Notes under the pieces: generated by a model
Seen by the model: the letters and a program-made list of their open reading frames with translations, nothing else
Told to the model about the DNA's origin: nothing
Database searches by the model: none
Position numbers and translations under genes: made by a program
NCBI RefSeq assembly: GCF_016773205.1
Contig: NZ_JAETWB010000002.1
Coordinates: forward strand, 1 to 64,000
Direction of reading: 5' to 3'
DNA: 64,000 nucleotides
Origin: Belnapia arida
GTDB taxonomy: Bacteria; Pseudomonadota; Alphaproteobacteria; Acetobacterales; Acetobacteraceae
In this document: in pieces, positions 1 to 10,253 of the stretch
Layout: each line of letters opens with the position of its first letter
Position numbering within the stretch: position 1 is the stretch's first letter

Positions 1-77
1 AAGCCCCCGTGCGACTTGCATGTGTTAAGCATTCCGCCAGCGTTCGCTCTGAGCCAGGATCAAACTCTCAGGTTCAT
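1..77 (-). rRNA. rrs: 16S ribosomal RNA, 5' end (partial)
   Basis: Read on the minus strand this is the conserved 5' end of bacterial 16S rRNA, including GAGTTTGATCCTGGCTCAG and the alphaproteobacterial-looking GAACGCTGGCGG stretch followed by AACACATGCAAGTCG. The gene runs off the left edge. The mature 5' end is placed near 77 by alignment from memory to the E. coli end and could be off by a few bases. Confidence 0.97.
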
Positions 78-226
78 ACACCAGCTTCACAGCCAGCATA
101 CATAACCCAATGCCAAACCTAGCCCCAACCAAACCCAACGCTCACCAGCCATCCCCCCACCATAAACCCAAGGGAATAACCGTAAGCACACATCATCTAA
201 TACGCGCTTCCAAAACCAGATGCAGA

Positions 227-276
227 TGTAAAAGAACAAAACTCCCTCGCGGCCGTCTTCAGGCTTTCGCCTGAAG
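227..276 (-). promoter_or_regulatory. rRNA leader antitermination signals (boxB-like hairpin and boxA)
   Basis: On the minus strand a perfect 8-bp stem with a GAAA tetraloop (CTTCAGGC-GAAA-GCCTGAAG, 257-276) is followed by TGTTCTTTTACA at 227-238. The latter matches the E. coli boxA TGCTCTTTAACA at 10 of 12 positions. Order (hairpin, then boxA, then 16S) and location in the leader fit Nus-factor antitermination elements of rRNA operons. Function is inferred from family knowledge. Confidence 0.7.
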
Positions 277-418
277 CTTCAGCCGGCGATGCACCCTGCC
301 GGGTTAGGAGAACCGCCTCATCAGCGGGGCGCTTAACTTAGTGACCAGCGTCACTAGCGTCAAGCCCCTCTTTCTCAGCGGCCCGGCGATCGTCGTTGCC
401 GTCGTCGTCGGGAGGCGG

Positions 419-447
419 CTTCTAGGCCCCTCGTCCGGGCCTGTCAA
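419..447 (-). promoter_or_regulatory. rRNA operon promoter
   Basis: The minus strand reads TTGACA (442-447), a 17-base GC-rich spacer, then TAGAAG (419-424). The -35 is a perfect consensus, the -10 matches TATAAT at four of six positions, and spacing is ideal for the housekeeping sigma factor. It lies about 340 bases upstream of the 16S 5' end, a normal distance for a leader. Confidence 0.75.
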
Positions 448-571
448 AGCCCTTTTTTCGAAAATCGTCATACGCTTGAGCTCGTCACGCAGGCGGACAC
501 GTCAACCCGTTGACTTTACTTATTTTTCCCTCAAAGGGTTTCGCCATATTTCAGCCCTTGGGAGGGGTTTC

Positions 572-1798
572 ATGCTGCACCGCATCGCGCGCCCGGCGCG
601 CTGGCTACCCTGTCTCGTCATTCTGCTAGCCAGCCCCGCCGCAGCTCCGGCCCAGCCAGACCCACCGAAACCCACCTCCTTCGCCCAGACCGAAGCGGTC
701 CGCGTCCTCGTCGCCAGGCCGGGCGATACCCTCGCCCAGCTCCTCGCCGGCGCCGGGGTCGAGCCGGAGGAGGCACGCCCGGCGATAAGCGCGCTCGCCC
801 CGATCTTCCCGCCCCGCCGCCTCCGGCCTGGCCATGAGGTCATCCTCCGCCAGGACCCAAGCCGTGACGACGCCCTTACCGCCCTCATCCTCGATGCCGC
901 GCCGGGCCGCACCGTCACCGTCACCCGCACCCCTTCCGGCTGGCAGGCCGTCGAAGAGGAAGCGACGCGCCATCGCCACCTGGTCTATGCCGAAGGACAG
1001 GTGAGCGGCGCGCTGCTGCAGGATCTCGAGGCAGCGGGACTGCCCCCGGCGCTCAGCCTCAACCTCGTGCGCATGCTCGGCCATGCCGTCGACTTCCAAC
1101 GCGAATTGCAGCCGGGCGACGGATTCACCGTCCTATTCGAGCGCTTCCGCGACGCCGAAGGCGGCCTGCTACGCGACGGCGACGTGCTGCATGCCGGGTT
1201 TCGCATGTCCACCCGCCACCTCTCGCTCTGGCGGCAGGAGACGGCGAGCGGGCCCGAATGGTTCGACGAGACCGGGCGCAGCCTTCGCCGCAACTTCCTC
1301 CGCACGCCGCTCGATGGCGCGCGCATCTCCTCCGGCTTCGGCCAGCGGCGGCATCCGGTCCTCGGCTTTACCCGCATGCATCAGGGGATCGACTTCGCCG
1401 CGCCGCACGGCACGCCGGTGCTGGCCGCGGCCGAGGGCGTCGTCGAGCGCATCGGCTTCGTCAGCGGCTACGGCAAGCTGATCGAGCTGCGCCACCCGGA
1501 CGGCTCGATGACACGCTATGCCCATCTCTCGGCCTTCGCCCGCGGGCTGAAGCTTGGCACCGGCGTCGGCCAGGCGGAAGTGATCGGCCGCGTCGGCTCC
1601 AGCGGCCTCGCCACTGGGCCGCACCTGCACTACGAGATCGTGGAGAACGGCCGGTCGGTCGATCCCGCCATCGCCCGGCCTGCGGCTACGGTACAACTCG
1701 CCGACGCGGAGCTTGAGGCCTTCCAGCGCACGCGCCGGGCGATCCTCGCACAGATCGCGCATCTCGACCCGATGCAGGAGGTCGCCTGGGCCGAGTGA
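572..1798 (+). CDS. M23 family metallopeptidase (LysM/OapA-like N-terminus)
   Basis: Predicted periplasmic peptidoglycan endopeptidase or an activator of cell-wall amidases. The start at 572 is chosen because GGGAGGGG lies just upstream and the first ~28 residues form a signal peptide ending near APAQP; longer reading frames cross the rRNA promoter. The middle of the 408-residue protein contains a LysM/OapA-type segment (VLVARPGDTLAQLLAGAG). The C-terminal half holds the peptidase_M23 domain with the zinc-binding motifs MHQGID and HLHYE. Both key motifs are intact, so it may be an active enzyme rather than an EnvC-type degenerate activator. It is monocistronic: the next gene is on the other strand. 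Confidence 0.9.
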   Translation: MLHRIARPARWLPCLVILLASPAAAPAQPDPPKPTSFAQTEAVRVLVARPGDTLAQLLAGAGVEPEEARPAISALAPIFPPRRLRPGHEVILRQDPSRDDALTALILDAAPGRTVTVTRTPSGWQAVEEEATRHRHLVYAEGQVSGALLQDLEAAGLPPALSLNLVRMLGHAVDFQRELQPGDGFTVLFERFRDAEGGLLRDGDVLHAGFRMSTRHLSLWRQETASGPEWFDETGRSLRRNFLRTPLDGARISSGFGQRRHPVLGFTRMHQGIDFAAPHGTPVLAAAEGVVERIGFVSGYGKLIELRHPDGSMTRYAHLSAFARGLKLGTGVGQAEVIGRVGSSGLATGPHLHYEIVENGRSVDPAIARPAATVQLADAELEAFQRTRRAILAQIAHLDPMQEVAWAE

Positions 1799-1801
1799 AG
1801 C

Positions 1802-2056
1802 CTACATCGGCCTCATGTCGTGGTTCAGGTGGTTCATGATCCAGACGGAGCCGGCGATTACGAAGAAGACGATGAACATGCCGAAGGCCGACCCCATGAC
1901 ATTGTCGGTGTTGTGCGGCGCCGTTGCGACGTGCAGGAAGAAGACGAGGTGGATGCCGATCTGAGCGATGGCGAGCACCACCAGCGCCACAGGCAGGCCG
2001 GGACCGTAGATGAATGTCATCCCGGCCAAGCCCAAGGAGCAGACGGCCAGCAACAC
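1802..2056 (-). pseudogene. cyoD: Cytochrome o ubiquinol oxidase subunit IV (CyoD), 5'-truncated remnant
   Basis: The 84 residues readable from a GTG at 2056 match the membrane core of CyoD: segments around ALVVLAIAQIGIHLVFFLH and GMFIVFFVIAGSVWIMNHLN, ending NHDMRPM as in E. coli CyoD (WIMWNLNYNMM). CyoD is usually about 110 residues. Reading upstream in frame gives ITS-stop-LIGFGLAV, with a TAG (2078-2080) where homologues have an aromatic residue (for example KTYMTGF in E. coli). No cyoA, cyoB or cyoC lies nearby. I therefore read it as a decayed fragment, although initiation at the internal GTG cannot be excluded. Homology is confident; pseudogene status is likely. Confidence 0.75.
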
Positions 2057-2077
2057 CGCCAGCCCGAAGCCGATGAG

Positions 2078-2236
2078 CTAGCTGGTGATCCCCTTGGCGA
2101 CCCCGCCCAAGCTGGCGGCCTTGTCGTACGGCCAGGCCTGCCGGGCGACGCGGCGCTCAGGGTGGAGCGAGCCACCGCTGCAGGCGACGAGCGACAGCAT
2201 CAAGACAAGGCCGGCGAGGCGCCAGCGTGGAATCAC
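2078..2236 (-). CDS. Short lipoprotein-like ORF, possibly the N-terminus of CyoA fused to the cyoD remnant
   Basis: A 52-residue ORF begins with GTG at 2236, seven or so bases after AAAGGCGAG. Its first 19 residues are a lipoprotein signal ending LSLVAC, followed by SGGSLHPERRVARQ. That is reminiscent of CyoA after its lipidated cysteine (E. coli NSALLDPKGQIGLEQ: shared L.P...V/I...Q). The frame ends at the TAG at 2078-2080 and, apart from that stop, runs straight into the cyoD remnant. The likeliest reading is a deletion that joined the start of cyoA to the end of cyoD. An independent small lipoprotein is the alternative. Confidence 0.45.
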   Translation of the reverse strand: MIPRWRLAGLVLMLSLVACSGGSLHPERRVARQAWPYDKAASLGGVAKGITS

Positions 2237-2305
2237 GTCTCGCCTTTCGCTTCAGCGATGACGTTGCTGCACCCCGAGGGGCTGCGATGCCAGCCTCATG
2301 AGGAG

Positions 2306-2332
2306 GGGCGGGAAAGCCATGCTCTCCCGCCC
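2306..2332 (-). terminator. Hairpin after clpB
   Basis: Just past the clpB stop the minus strand folds GGGCGGGA / TCCCGCCC, an 8-bp stem with an 11-base loop. There is no U-run after it, so intrinsic termination is uncertain; it may instead protect the clpB mRNA 3' end. Confidence 0.5.
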
Positions 2333-2337
2333 TTCGG

Positions 2338-4926
2338 CTAGGCTGCAGCGGCCAGGGGTTGCTGGCTTACCAGCAGGCCGTCGGTGCCCGCCGTGACGGT
2401 CAGCTTCTCGCCATCATGGATACGGCCCTCCAGCAGCAGGTTGGCCAGCTGATCCTGCAGGTTCCGCTGGATCACCCGCTTCAGCGGCCGGGCGCCGTAG
2501 GCGGGGTCGTAGCCGGCCTCGGCCAGCCACTCGCGCGCCTTGTCGTCCAGCGCCAGGGCGATCTTGCGATCCTCCAGCAGCCGGCGAAGACCCGCGAGCT
2601 GGATGTCGACGATGGAGGCCATGTCGCTCCGCGCTAGGCGCCGGAACAGCACGATCTCGTCCAGCCGGTTGAGGAATTCCGGCCGGAAGCGCTCCCGCAC
2701 CGCCCGCATCACCGCCGGCCGCGCCGCCTCGATATCGGCGGTTTCCGGCAGCTCGGCGATGGCCTGGCTGCCGAGATTGCTGGTCAGCACGATGATGGTG
2801 TTGCGGAAATCCACCGTCCGACCCTGGCCATCCGTCAGCCGCCCATCGTCGAGCACCTGGAGCAGGATGTTGAAGACATCCTCATGCGCCTTCTCGACCT
2901 CGTCGAAGAGGATGACCTGATAGGGCCGCCGCCGGATCGCCTCGGTCAGCGCGCCGCCCTCGTCATAGCCGACATAGCCCGGAGGGGCGCCGACCAGCCG
3001 GGATACGGCGTGCTTCTCCATGTACTCGGACATATCGATGCGCGTCATCGCCCGCTCGTCGTCGAAGAGGAAGGCGGCGAGCGACTTCACCAGCTCCGTT
3101 TTGCCGACGCCCGTGGGGCCGAGGAAGAGGAAGCTGCCGATCGGCCGGTTCGGGTCCTGCAAGCCGGCCCGGGCCCGGCGGACGGCCTTGCTGACCGCCT
3201 CCAGCGCCTCCGGCTGGCCGACCACGCGCTCGCGCAGCTTGTCCTCCATCTTGAGGAGCTTGGCGCGCTCGCCCTCCAGCATCTTCTCGACCGGGATGCC
3301 GGTCCAGCGGCTGACGACGCCGGCGATGCCCTCCTCCGTGACGGCCTCGTTCACCAGCCGCGCATCGCCGTCGCCGGTCGCGGCGAGCTGCTTCTCGAGC
3401 GTCGGGATGGTGCCATAGAGCAGCTCGGACGCCTTCGCCAGGTCGCCGCGGCGCTGGGCCAGCTCGACCTCGGTGCGGGCGCGGTCCAGCTCCTCCTTCA
3501 GCTTCTGGCTCTCGACGACCTTGCCCTTCTCCGCCTCCCAGCGCTGCGTCATCTGGCGCGAGCGCTCCTCGAGATCAGCGAGCTCCTTCTCGAGCTTGAC
3601 CAAGCGGTCGCGGGAGGGGGCATCCTCCTCCTTGCGCAGCGCCTCGCGCTCGATCTTGAGGCGCATCAGGTCGCGGTCGATCGCGTCCAGCTCCTCCGGC
3701 TTGCTGTCGACCTGCATGCGCAGGCGGGAGGCCGCCTCGTCCACCAGGTCGATCGCCTTGTCGGGCAGGAAGCGATCGGTGATGTAGCGGTTGGAGAGGG
3801 TCGCGGCCGCCACCAGCGCGCCGTCCGTGATGCGGACGCCGTGGTGCAGCTCGTACTTCTCCTTGATGCCGCGCAGGATGCTGACCGTATCCTCGACGCT
3901 CGGCTCGCCGACGAAGACGGGCTGGAAGCGCCGCGCCAGCGCCGCGTCCTTCTCGACATGCTTGCGGTACTCGTCGAGCGTCGTCGCGCCGATGCAGTGC
4001 AGCTCGCCGCGGGCCAGCGCCGGCTTCAGCAGATTGGAGGCGTCCATCGCGCCATCCGCCTTGCCGGCGCCGACCAGGGTGTGCATCTCGTCGATGAAGA
4101 GGATGATTTCGCCGGCGGCCTGCTCGACCTCCGACAGCACGCCCTTGAGGCGCTCCTCGAATTCGCCGCGGTACTTGGCGCCGGCGACCATGGCGCCGAG
4201 GTCGAGCGCCATGACGCGCTTCGACTTCAGGGCCTCGGGCACGTCACCCTTGACGATCCGCAGAGCGAGGCCCTCGACGATGGCGGTCTTGCCGACGCCG
4301 GGCTCGCCGATCAGCACCGGGTTGTTCTTGGTGCGGCGGGCGAGGACCTGGATGGCGCGGCGGATCTCCTCGTCGCGGCCGATGACCGGGTCGAGCTTGC
4401 CCTCGCGCGCGGCCTCGGTGATGTCGCGGGCGTACTTCTTCAACGCGTCGAAGCTCTGCTCGGCGTTCTGGCTGTCCACCTTGCGGCCCTTGCGGAGGTC
4501 GGTGACGGCGGCCTCCAGGCGCTGGGCATCGGCCCCGGCCCCCTTGAGGATGCGGCCGGCGGTGCCGTCGCTGGCCGCGAGCGCAACCAGAAGGCGGTCC
4601 TGCGCGACGTATTCGTCGCCGGCCCGCTGCGCCTGCTGCTGAGCGGCGTCGAGCACGCGGACGATGTCCGGCGTGAACTGGGGCTGGCCGGCGCCGCCAC
4701 CGGTGACCTTCGGCTGGCGCCCGATCTCGAGATCGACGGCCTGCTTCGCCCGGGCGGGGTCGCCGCCGGCGGCGCGGATCAGCCCGGCGGCTGCGCCCTG
4801 CTCATCGTCGAGCAGCGCCTTGAGCAGATGCTCCGCCGTGACGCGCTGGTGGTATTCGCGAATGGCGATGGTCTGTGCGGCCTGCAGGAAGCCGCGGGAC
4901 CGTTCGGTGAATTTCTCGATGTCCAT
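2338..4926 (-). CDS. clpB: ATP-dependent disaggregase ClpB
   Basis: Hsp100 chaperone of 862 residues that pulls polypeptides out of aggregates together with DnaK, in the cytoplasm. The N-terminal Clp repeat domain (about 1-145) begins [21 protein letters not shown]1 has Walker A GEPGVGKT at 207-214. A coiled-coil middle domain rich in E, K and R follows at roughly 410-530, which distinguishes ClpB from ClpA. NBD2 has Walker A GPTGVGKT near 605, followed by the typical [23 protein letters not shown] stretch. Length is normal for the family. Heat-shock control is expected from the family, but I could not identify a sigma-32 promoter with confidence. It diverges from the MOSC gene. Confidence 0.98.
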   Translation of the reverse strand: MDIEKFTERSRGFLQAAQTIAIREYHQRVTAEHLLKALLDDEQGAAAGLIRAAGGDPARAKQAVDLEIGRQPKVTGGGAGQPQFTPDIVRVLDAAQQQAQRAGDEYVAQDRLLVALAASDGTAGRILKGAGADAQRLEAAVTDLRKGRKVDSQNAEQSFDALKKYARDITEAAREGKLDPVIGRDEEIRRAIQVLARRTKNNPVLIGEPGVGKTAIVEGLALRIVKGDVPEALKSKRVMALDLGAMVAGAKYRGEFEERLKGVLSEVEQAAGEIILFIDEMHTLVGAGKADGAMDASNLLKPALARGELHCIGATTLDEYRKHVEKDAALARRFQPVFVGEPSVEDTVSILRGIKEKYELHHGVRITDGALVAAATLSNRYITDRFLPDKAIDLVDEAASRLRMQVDSKPEELDAIDRDLMRLKIEREALRKEEDAPSRDRLVKLEKELADLEERSRQMTQRWEAEKGKVVESQKLKEELDRARTEVELAQRRGDLAKASELLYGTIPTLEKQLAATGDGDARLVNEAVTEEGIAGVVSRWTGIPVEKMLEGERAKLLKMEDKLRERVVGQPEALEAVSKAVRRARAGLQDPNRPIGSFLFLGPTGVGKTELVKSLAAFLFDDERAMTRIDMSEYMEKHAVSRLVGAPPGYVGYDEGGALTEAIRRRPYQVILFDEVEKAHEDVFNILLQVLDDGRLTDGQGRTVDFRNTIIVLTSNLGSQAIAELPETADIEAARPAVMRAVRERFRPEFLNRLDEIVLFRRLARSDMASIVDIQLAGLRRLLEDRKIALALDDKAREWLAEAGYDPAYGARPLKRVIQRNLQDQLANLLLEGRIHDGEKLTVTAGTDGLLVSQQPLAAAA

Positions 4927-5050
4927 GCTGTTTGTCCCTCATTGAGGCGACGGGTTCCACCGCCCCTCAAGAGGCGACGGCAGCACCAGTTCGCCATAGG
5001 ATGTGGTAATTCGCCTTGCGCAGGGTCAAGGGGCGGGAGAATTTATTCCG

Positions 5051-5821
5051 ATGCGCGTCGAACATATCTACCGTTACCCGGTGAAGGGCCTCACCGCCGA
5101 GGCGATGGAGGAAGTCACCCTCCGCGAGGGCGAGTGCCTGCCGCATGATCGGCGCTTCGCGCTCGCTCAGGGGGATGCGCCATTCGACCCGATGGCGCCG
5201 ACCTGGCTGCAGAAGCGGCATTTCGGCTGCCTGATGGCGAATGCCCGGCTGGCGCTGCTGCACAGCGCCTTCGACCCCCGCAGCGGGCAGTTGCTGATCC
5301 GCCCGCCGGAGGGCGCGCCCTTCCTCGGCGATACGCGGAGCGAGGCGGGACGGGCGGAGATCGCCGCCTTCCTCGCCGCCTTCATGGGCGAGGAGGCGCG
5401 CGGGGTGCCGCGCTTCGTCGAGGCGCCGGGGCATAACTTCACCGACGTGGCGGCGAAGTGCATCTCCATCATCAGCCTGGCCAGCCTCGCCGCGCTGGAG
5501 GCGGCGGCCGGGATGCGGCTCGACCCGCTGCGGTTCCGGGCGAATGTCTATGTCTCGGGCGGCGCCCCTTGGGCGGATTTCGGCCTGCTCGGGCAGGAGA
5601 TCCAGCTCGGCGGGGCACGGCTCCGGGTGTTCAAGCGGATCGTCCGTTGCCCGGCGACGGAGGTGAACCCGGAGACGGCGGAGCGGGATGCGAAGCCGCC
5701 CAAGGTGCTGCGGGAGGCCTTCGGCCATGCCGATCTCGGCGTCTATGCCGAGGTGATCGAGGGCGGGCGGCTGGCGGTGGGGGATGCGCTGGAGCCGTTG
5801 CAGGGGGAGCTGCTGCATTAG
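5051..5821 (+). CDS. MOSC domain-containing protein
   Basis: 256-residue protein with an N-terminal MOSC beta-barrel domain (MRVEHIYRYPVKGL, about 1-100) and a C-terminal MOSC domain (about 110-250) containing RCPATEVNPETAERD, the conserved cysteine region. The MOSC family includes the C-terminal domain of molybdenum-cofactor sulfurases and the mARC/YiiM/YcbX enzymes that reduce N-hydroxylated substrates; the exact reaction is unknown here. The ATG at 5051 starts the conserved N-terminus and follows a GGGCGGGAG-like purine stretch. There is no ferredoxin domain, so it would need a separate electron donor if it is a YcbX-type reductase. It diverges from clpB. Confidence 0.9.
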   Translation: MRVEHIYRYPVKGLTAEAMEEVTLREGECLPHDRRFALAQGDAPFDPMAPTWLQKRHFGCLMANARLALLHSAFDPRSGQLLIRPPEGAPFLGDTRSEAGRAEIAAFLAAFMGEEARGVPRFVEAPGHNFTDVAAKCISIISLASLAALEAAAGMRLDPLRFRANVYVSGGAPWADFGLLGQEIQLGGARLRVFKRIVRCPATEVNPETAERDAKPPKVLREAFGHADLGVYAEVIEGGRLAVGDALEPLQGELLH

Positions 5822-5856
5822 GCCCGCTTCAAACCCTCAACCGGTTGAAGCGGGCC
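5821..5856. terminator. Strong hairpin after the MOSC gene
   Basis: GGCCCGCTTCAA and TTGAAGCGGGCC form a perfect 12-bp stem around a 12-base loop, beginning at the last base of the MOSC stop codon. It is symmetrical enough to act for the plus-strand MOSC gene and for transcription arriving on the minus strand from the VOC gene. The base after the plus-strand arm is not a U-run. Confidence 0.7.
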
Positions 5857-6007
5857 GCAGCGGGGGCGTTGTTTTCCCTGGGGATTGGCGGAAGTTTGAG
5901 GATTTGAAGGGTTGAGGAGGCATCCGGACCCTTCGGACGCGGCCTGCTGTTGGCTTTTATTCCTATAAATCCGAACTCATAACGATGCAAGCACAGGCGG
6001 CTGGGGA

Positions 6008-6481
6008 TCAGCCTTGGCGCGCCGCCTCGATCGCGGCGACGTCGATCTTCCGCATGGTCATCATGGCCTCGAAGGCGCGCCTTGCTTCCTCGCCGCCAGC
6101 GGCGATCGCCTCGGTCAGGATGCGCGGGGTGATCTGCCAGGAGATGCCCCAGCGGTCCTTGCACCAGCCGCACGCGCTTTCCTGCCCGCCATGGCCGACG
6201 ATGGCATTCCAGTAGCGGTCGGTCTCCTCCTGGTCGTCCGTGGCGATCTGGAAGGAGAAGGCTTCGTTATGCCTGAACGCCGGGCCCCCGTTCAGGCCGA
6301 GGCAGGGGATGCCAGCGACGGTGAACTCCACCGTCAGCACATCGCCCTTCCTGCCGCTCGGGTAGTCGCTGGGGGCGTGGTGCACCGCGCCCACCGAACT
6401 GTCGGGAAAGGTCGCGGCGTAGAAGCGGGCGGCCGCCTCGGCGTCCTTGTCGAACCAGAGGCAGATGGTGTTCTTCGACAT
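6008..6481 (-). CDS. VOC family protein (PhnB/3-demethylubiquinone methyltransferase-like fold)
   Basis: 157-residue glyoxalase-fold protein of the PF06983 type. It starts MSKNTICLWFDKDAEAAARFY and carries the typical GDVLTVEFTVAGIPCLGLNGGP and FSFQIATDDQEETDRYWNAI blocks, plus CGWCKDRWGISWQITP near residue 105. This family is often named '3-demethylubiquinone-9 3-methyltransferase', but that name is not supported by biochemistry and the substrate is unknown. It stands alone between the MOSC terminator and thiC. It lacks the extra C-terminal domain of longer PhnB relatives. Confidence 0.9.
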   Translation of the reverse strand: MSKNTICLWFDKDAEAAARFYAATFPDSSVGAVHHAPSDYPSGRKGDVLTVEFTVAGIPCLGLNGGPAFRHNEAFSFQIATDDQEETDRYWNAIVGHGGQESACGWCKDRWGISWQITPRILTEAIAAGGEEARRAFEAMMTMRKIDVAAIEAARQG

Positions 6482-6582
6482 CGCCTTCCCTCCCGTTGCG
6501 GCCCCAATGCCCTAGCGCCGTTCCGCCCCCAGCATAGGATGCCCGGCCGGGGAGGATACCGCCTCCCCGGCCTTTTCGGCAG

Positions 6583-8566
<1,984 letters not shown>

Positions 8567-8615
8567 TGGAACATCCAGGAGCCTGAGGCCGGCGCCCTGC
8601 CCTGTCAACGTGAAG

Positions 8616-9140
8616 TCAGAGCTGCTCGCGCTCGCGGAGGCCGGGCTGGGGCTGAGGCTCGTCCTCGTCCTGGTCGCCCTCGGCAGTGTGGCCGTTCGCG
8701 GGCTGGTTGCCATAAGGCTGGCCATTCTGGGTATGTCCGTTGAGCTCGGGCTGCTGATCGCCCTGGCCCTGGCCTTCACCCTCGCCGCCATCCGTGCCGT
8801 TCTGGTAACGGCGGGGCTGCTGCTGGCCGCCCTGCTGCTGCTGGACCTGATTCATGGCGTTGATGATGCGGAAATAGTGCTCCGCATGCTGGAAATAGCT
8901 CTCGGCCATCACCCTGTCGCCCGAGCCGGTCGCATCGCGGCCGAGCTGGAGGTACTTCTCGAAGAGCTGCTGCGCGGTGCCGCGCAGGCGCATGTCCGGG
9001 CCGTTGGAGTCGAAGACGTGGTTCCGGCTCATCGGCTGGTGGGAGGCCGGGCGGTATTGTCCGCCACCGCCACCACCGCCGCCGCCCCCGCCGCCTCCAC
9101 CATGCCGGTGGCTGCGACCGCGAATCCGTTTCATGTTCAT
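8616..9140 (-). CDS. DUF4167 domain-containing protein
   Basis: 174-residue basic-to-acidic protein. The N-terminus MNMKRIRGRSHRH is followed by a run of 14 glycines (residues 14-27). The DUF4167 core at about 35-85 includes NGPDMRLRGTAQQLFEKYLQLGRDA and ESYFQHAEHYFRIINAMNQ. The C-terminal half is low-complexity, rich in Q, G, N, then D/E and P. The family is confined mainly to alphaproteobacteria; the basic glycine-rich front suggests nucleic-acid binding, but function is not established. The ATG at 9140 is chosen because the domain family starts with a short basic tail; an upstream frame to 9308 has no such match. Confidence 0.88.
   Translation of the reverse strand: MNMKRIRGRSHRHGGGGGGGGGGGGGGQYRPASHQPMSRNHVFDSNGPDMRLRGTAQQLFEKYLQLGRDATGSGDRVMAESYFQHAEHYFRIINAMNQVQQQQGGQQQPRRYQNGTDGGEGEGQGQGDQQPELNGHTQNGQPYGNQPANGHTAEGDQDEDEPQPQPGLREREQL
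9060..9101 (-). repeat. GGC/GGT codon run encoding 14 glycines
   Basis: A simple-sequence tract within the DUF4167 gene, reading as tandem CCN triplets on the plus strand. It could vary in length by slippage in steps of one codon. Confidence 0.85.
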
Positions 9141-9383
9141 CGGTATTGCGTCTGCCGTCTCGCAGCTTGACCGCCCCGTCCGTGCCCGGCTGTCGGGTCG
9201 GATCGGCTGTGGCGGTCGATGTGGTTCAAAGCGCCGCGGACGCCATGTTTGCCAGGGCTGTCCCACGGATCGGAGCCTGCGCAGCGTGGGACATGCCCGC
9301 CGGCTCACGAAGGCCTGCGCTCAAGCTAGTCGCTGCCGGGCCCGGCGCCAAACTGTTTTTTTGCAGCGCCGCGCAAGAAAGGG

Positions 9384-10253
9384 TCATTCCGCGGCGATGA
9401 TCAGGGCGCGGTCGATGCCGCCGAGGTCGGCGTGGCAGCCGATGGGGGCGAGGCCGGCGGCACGGGCCAGGGACTCGACGGCCGGGCGCTGGCCCTGGCC
9501 GAGCTCCAGCACAGCCCGGCCGCCGGGGGCGAGCAGGCCGGGCAGGATGGCGGCGAGGTGGCGGTAGGCCGCGAGGCCATCGGCACCGCCATCGAGGGCG
9601 GAGGCGGGCTCGTGCCGGGCGACATCGGGCATCAGGCCGGGAATCGCATCCGTCTCGATATAGGGCGGGTTGGAGAGGATCAGGTCGAAGCGGGCGGCGA
9701 GCGGCGCGGCCCAGTCGGCGGCAAGGAAACGGGCCCGCCCGGCGAGGCCGAGGCGGCGGGCGTTCTCCGCAGCCAGGGCGGCGGCATCCGGGATGCGGTC
9801 GGTGCCGGTTCCGATGGCGGCGGGGTACTCCGTGAGGGTTGCCAGCAGCAGGCAGCCGGTACCGGTGCCGAGGTCGAGCAGGCGGAGGGGGGCGGCGCGG
9901 TCGGGGAAGGCGTCGAGGGCGGCCTCGACCAGGCTCTCCGAATCCGGGCGGGGGATCAGGGTCGCGGGGGAGACGCGGAAGGGGAGCGACCAGAACTCGG
10001 CCTCGCCGAGGAGGTGGGCGATGGGTGCGTGGTCGAGGCGGCGGCGAAGCAGGGTGGCGAAGCGGGCAGCGGCCTCGGGGGGGACGGGGGCGCGGGGGTC
10101 GCGCAGCAGATCCTCCTCCCGGCAGGCGAGGCTGTGGGCGAGGAGGAGGCGGGCCTCCTGCCTGGGCGCCTCGATGGCGGCGGCGCGGAGGGCCTGGCCG
10201 GCGCGGCAGAGGAAGAAGCCGACCGTCCCCGTCGGGTCGGCGCAGGCGCTCAT
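9384..10253 (-). CDS. prmC: Peptide chain release factor N5-glutamine methyltransferase PrmC (HemK)
   Basis: 289-residue SAM-dependent methyltransferase that methylates the GGQ glutamine of release factors. The helical N-terminal domain (1-85) is followed by the Rossmann domain with motif [16 protein letters not shown] near residue 125 and the catalytic NPPY motif near 195 ([13 protein letters not shown]). It is the third gene of hisS-prfA-prmC and its ATG overlaps the prfA stop as ATGA, so it is translationally coupled to its own substrate gene. Confidence 0.97.
   Translation of the reverse strand: MSACADPTGTVGFFLCRAGQALRAAAIEAPRQEARLLLAHSLACREEDLLRDPRAPVPPEAAARFATLLRRRLDHAPIAHLLGEAEFWSLPFRVSPATLIPRPDSESLVEAALDAFPDRAAPLRLLDLGTGTGCLLLATLTEYPAAIGTGTDRIPDAAALAAENARRLGLAGRARFLAADWAAPLAARFDLILSNPPYIETDAIPGLMPDVARHEPASALDGGADGLAAYRHLAAILPGLLAPGGRAVLELGQGQRPAVESLARAAGLAPIGCHADLGGIDRALIIAAE

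Larger units (their letters stand above)
78..571. other. Intergenic: rRNA operon leader and promoter; upstream region of the M23 peptidase gene
   Basis: This is the only stretch over 300 bases without a protein gene. Its left part is the transcribed leader of the minus-strand rRNA operon, containing a boxA-like element and a GAAA-capped hairpin, and the rRNA promoter lies at 419-447. The right part (about 450-571) must hold the promoter of the plus-strand peptidase gene. I see an AT-rich patch around 515-535 there but no convincing -35/-10 pair. An open reading frame extending the peptidase upstream to 341 crosses the rRNA promoter and is not believed to be translated. Confidence 0.8.

Noticed and set aside
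341-571. A 77-codon N-terminal extension of the M23 peptidase
   Set aside because: It runs through the rRNA promoter and has no ribosome site; the signal peptide and GGGAGGGG support the start at 572.
4927-5050. A possible sigma-32 promoter for clpB (CTTGACC... with CCTATG further on)
   Set aside because: The two boxes are about 24 bases apart, too far for sigma-32, and the housekeeping -10 at a proper distance is poor.
2884-5148. A 754-codon open frame on the plus strand opposite clpB
   Set aside because: It is antisense to a certain gene. Long antisense frames are normal in GC-rich coding DNA, and the sequence has no domain pattern.
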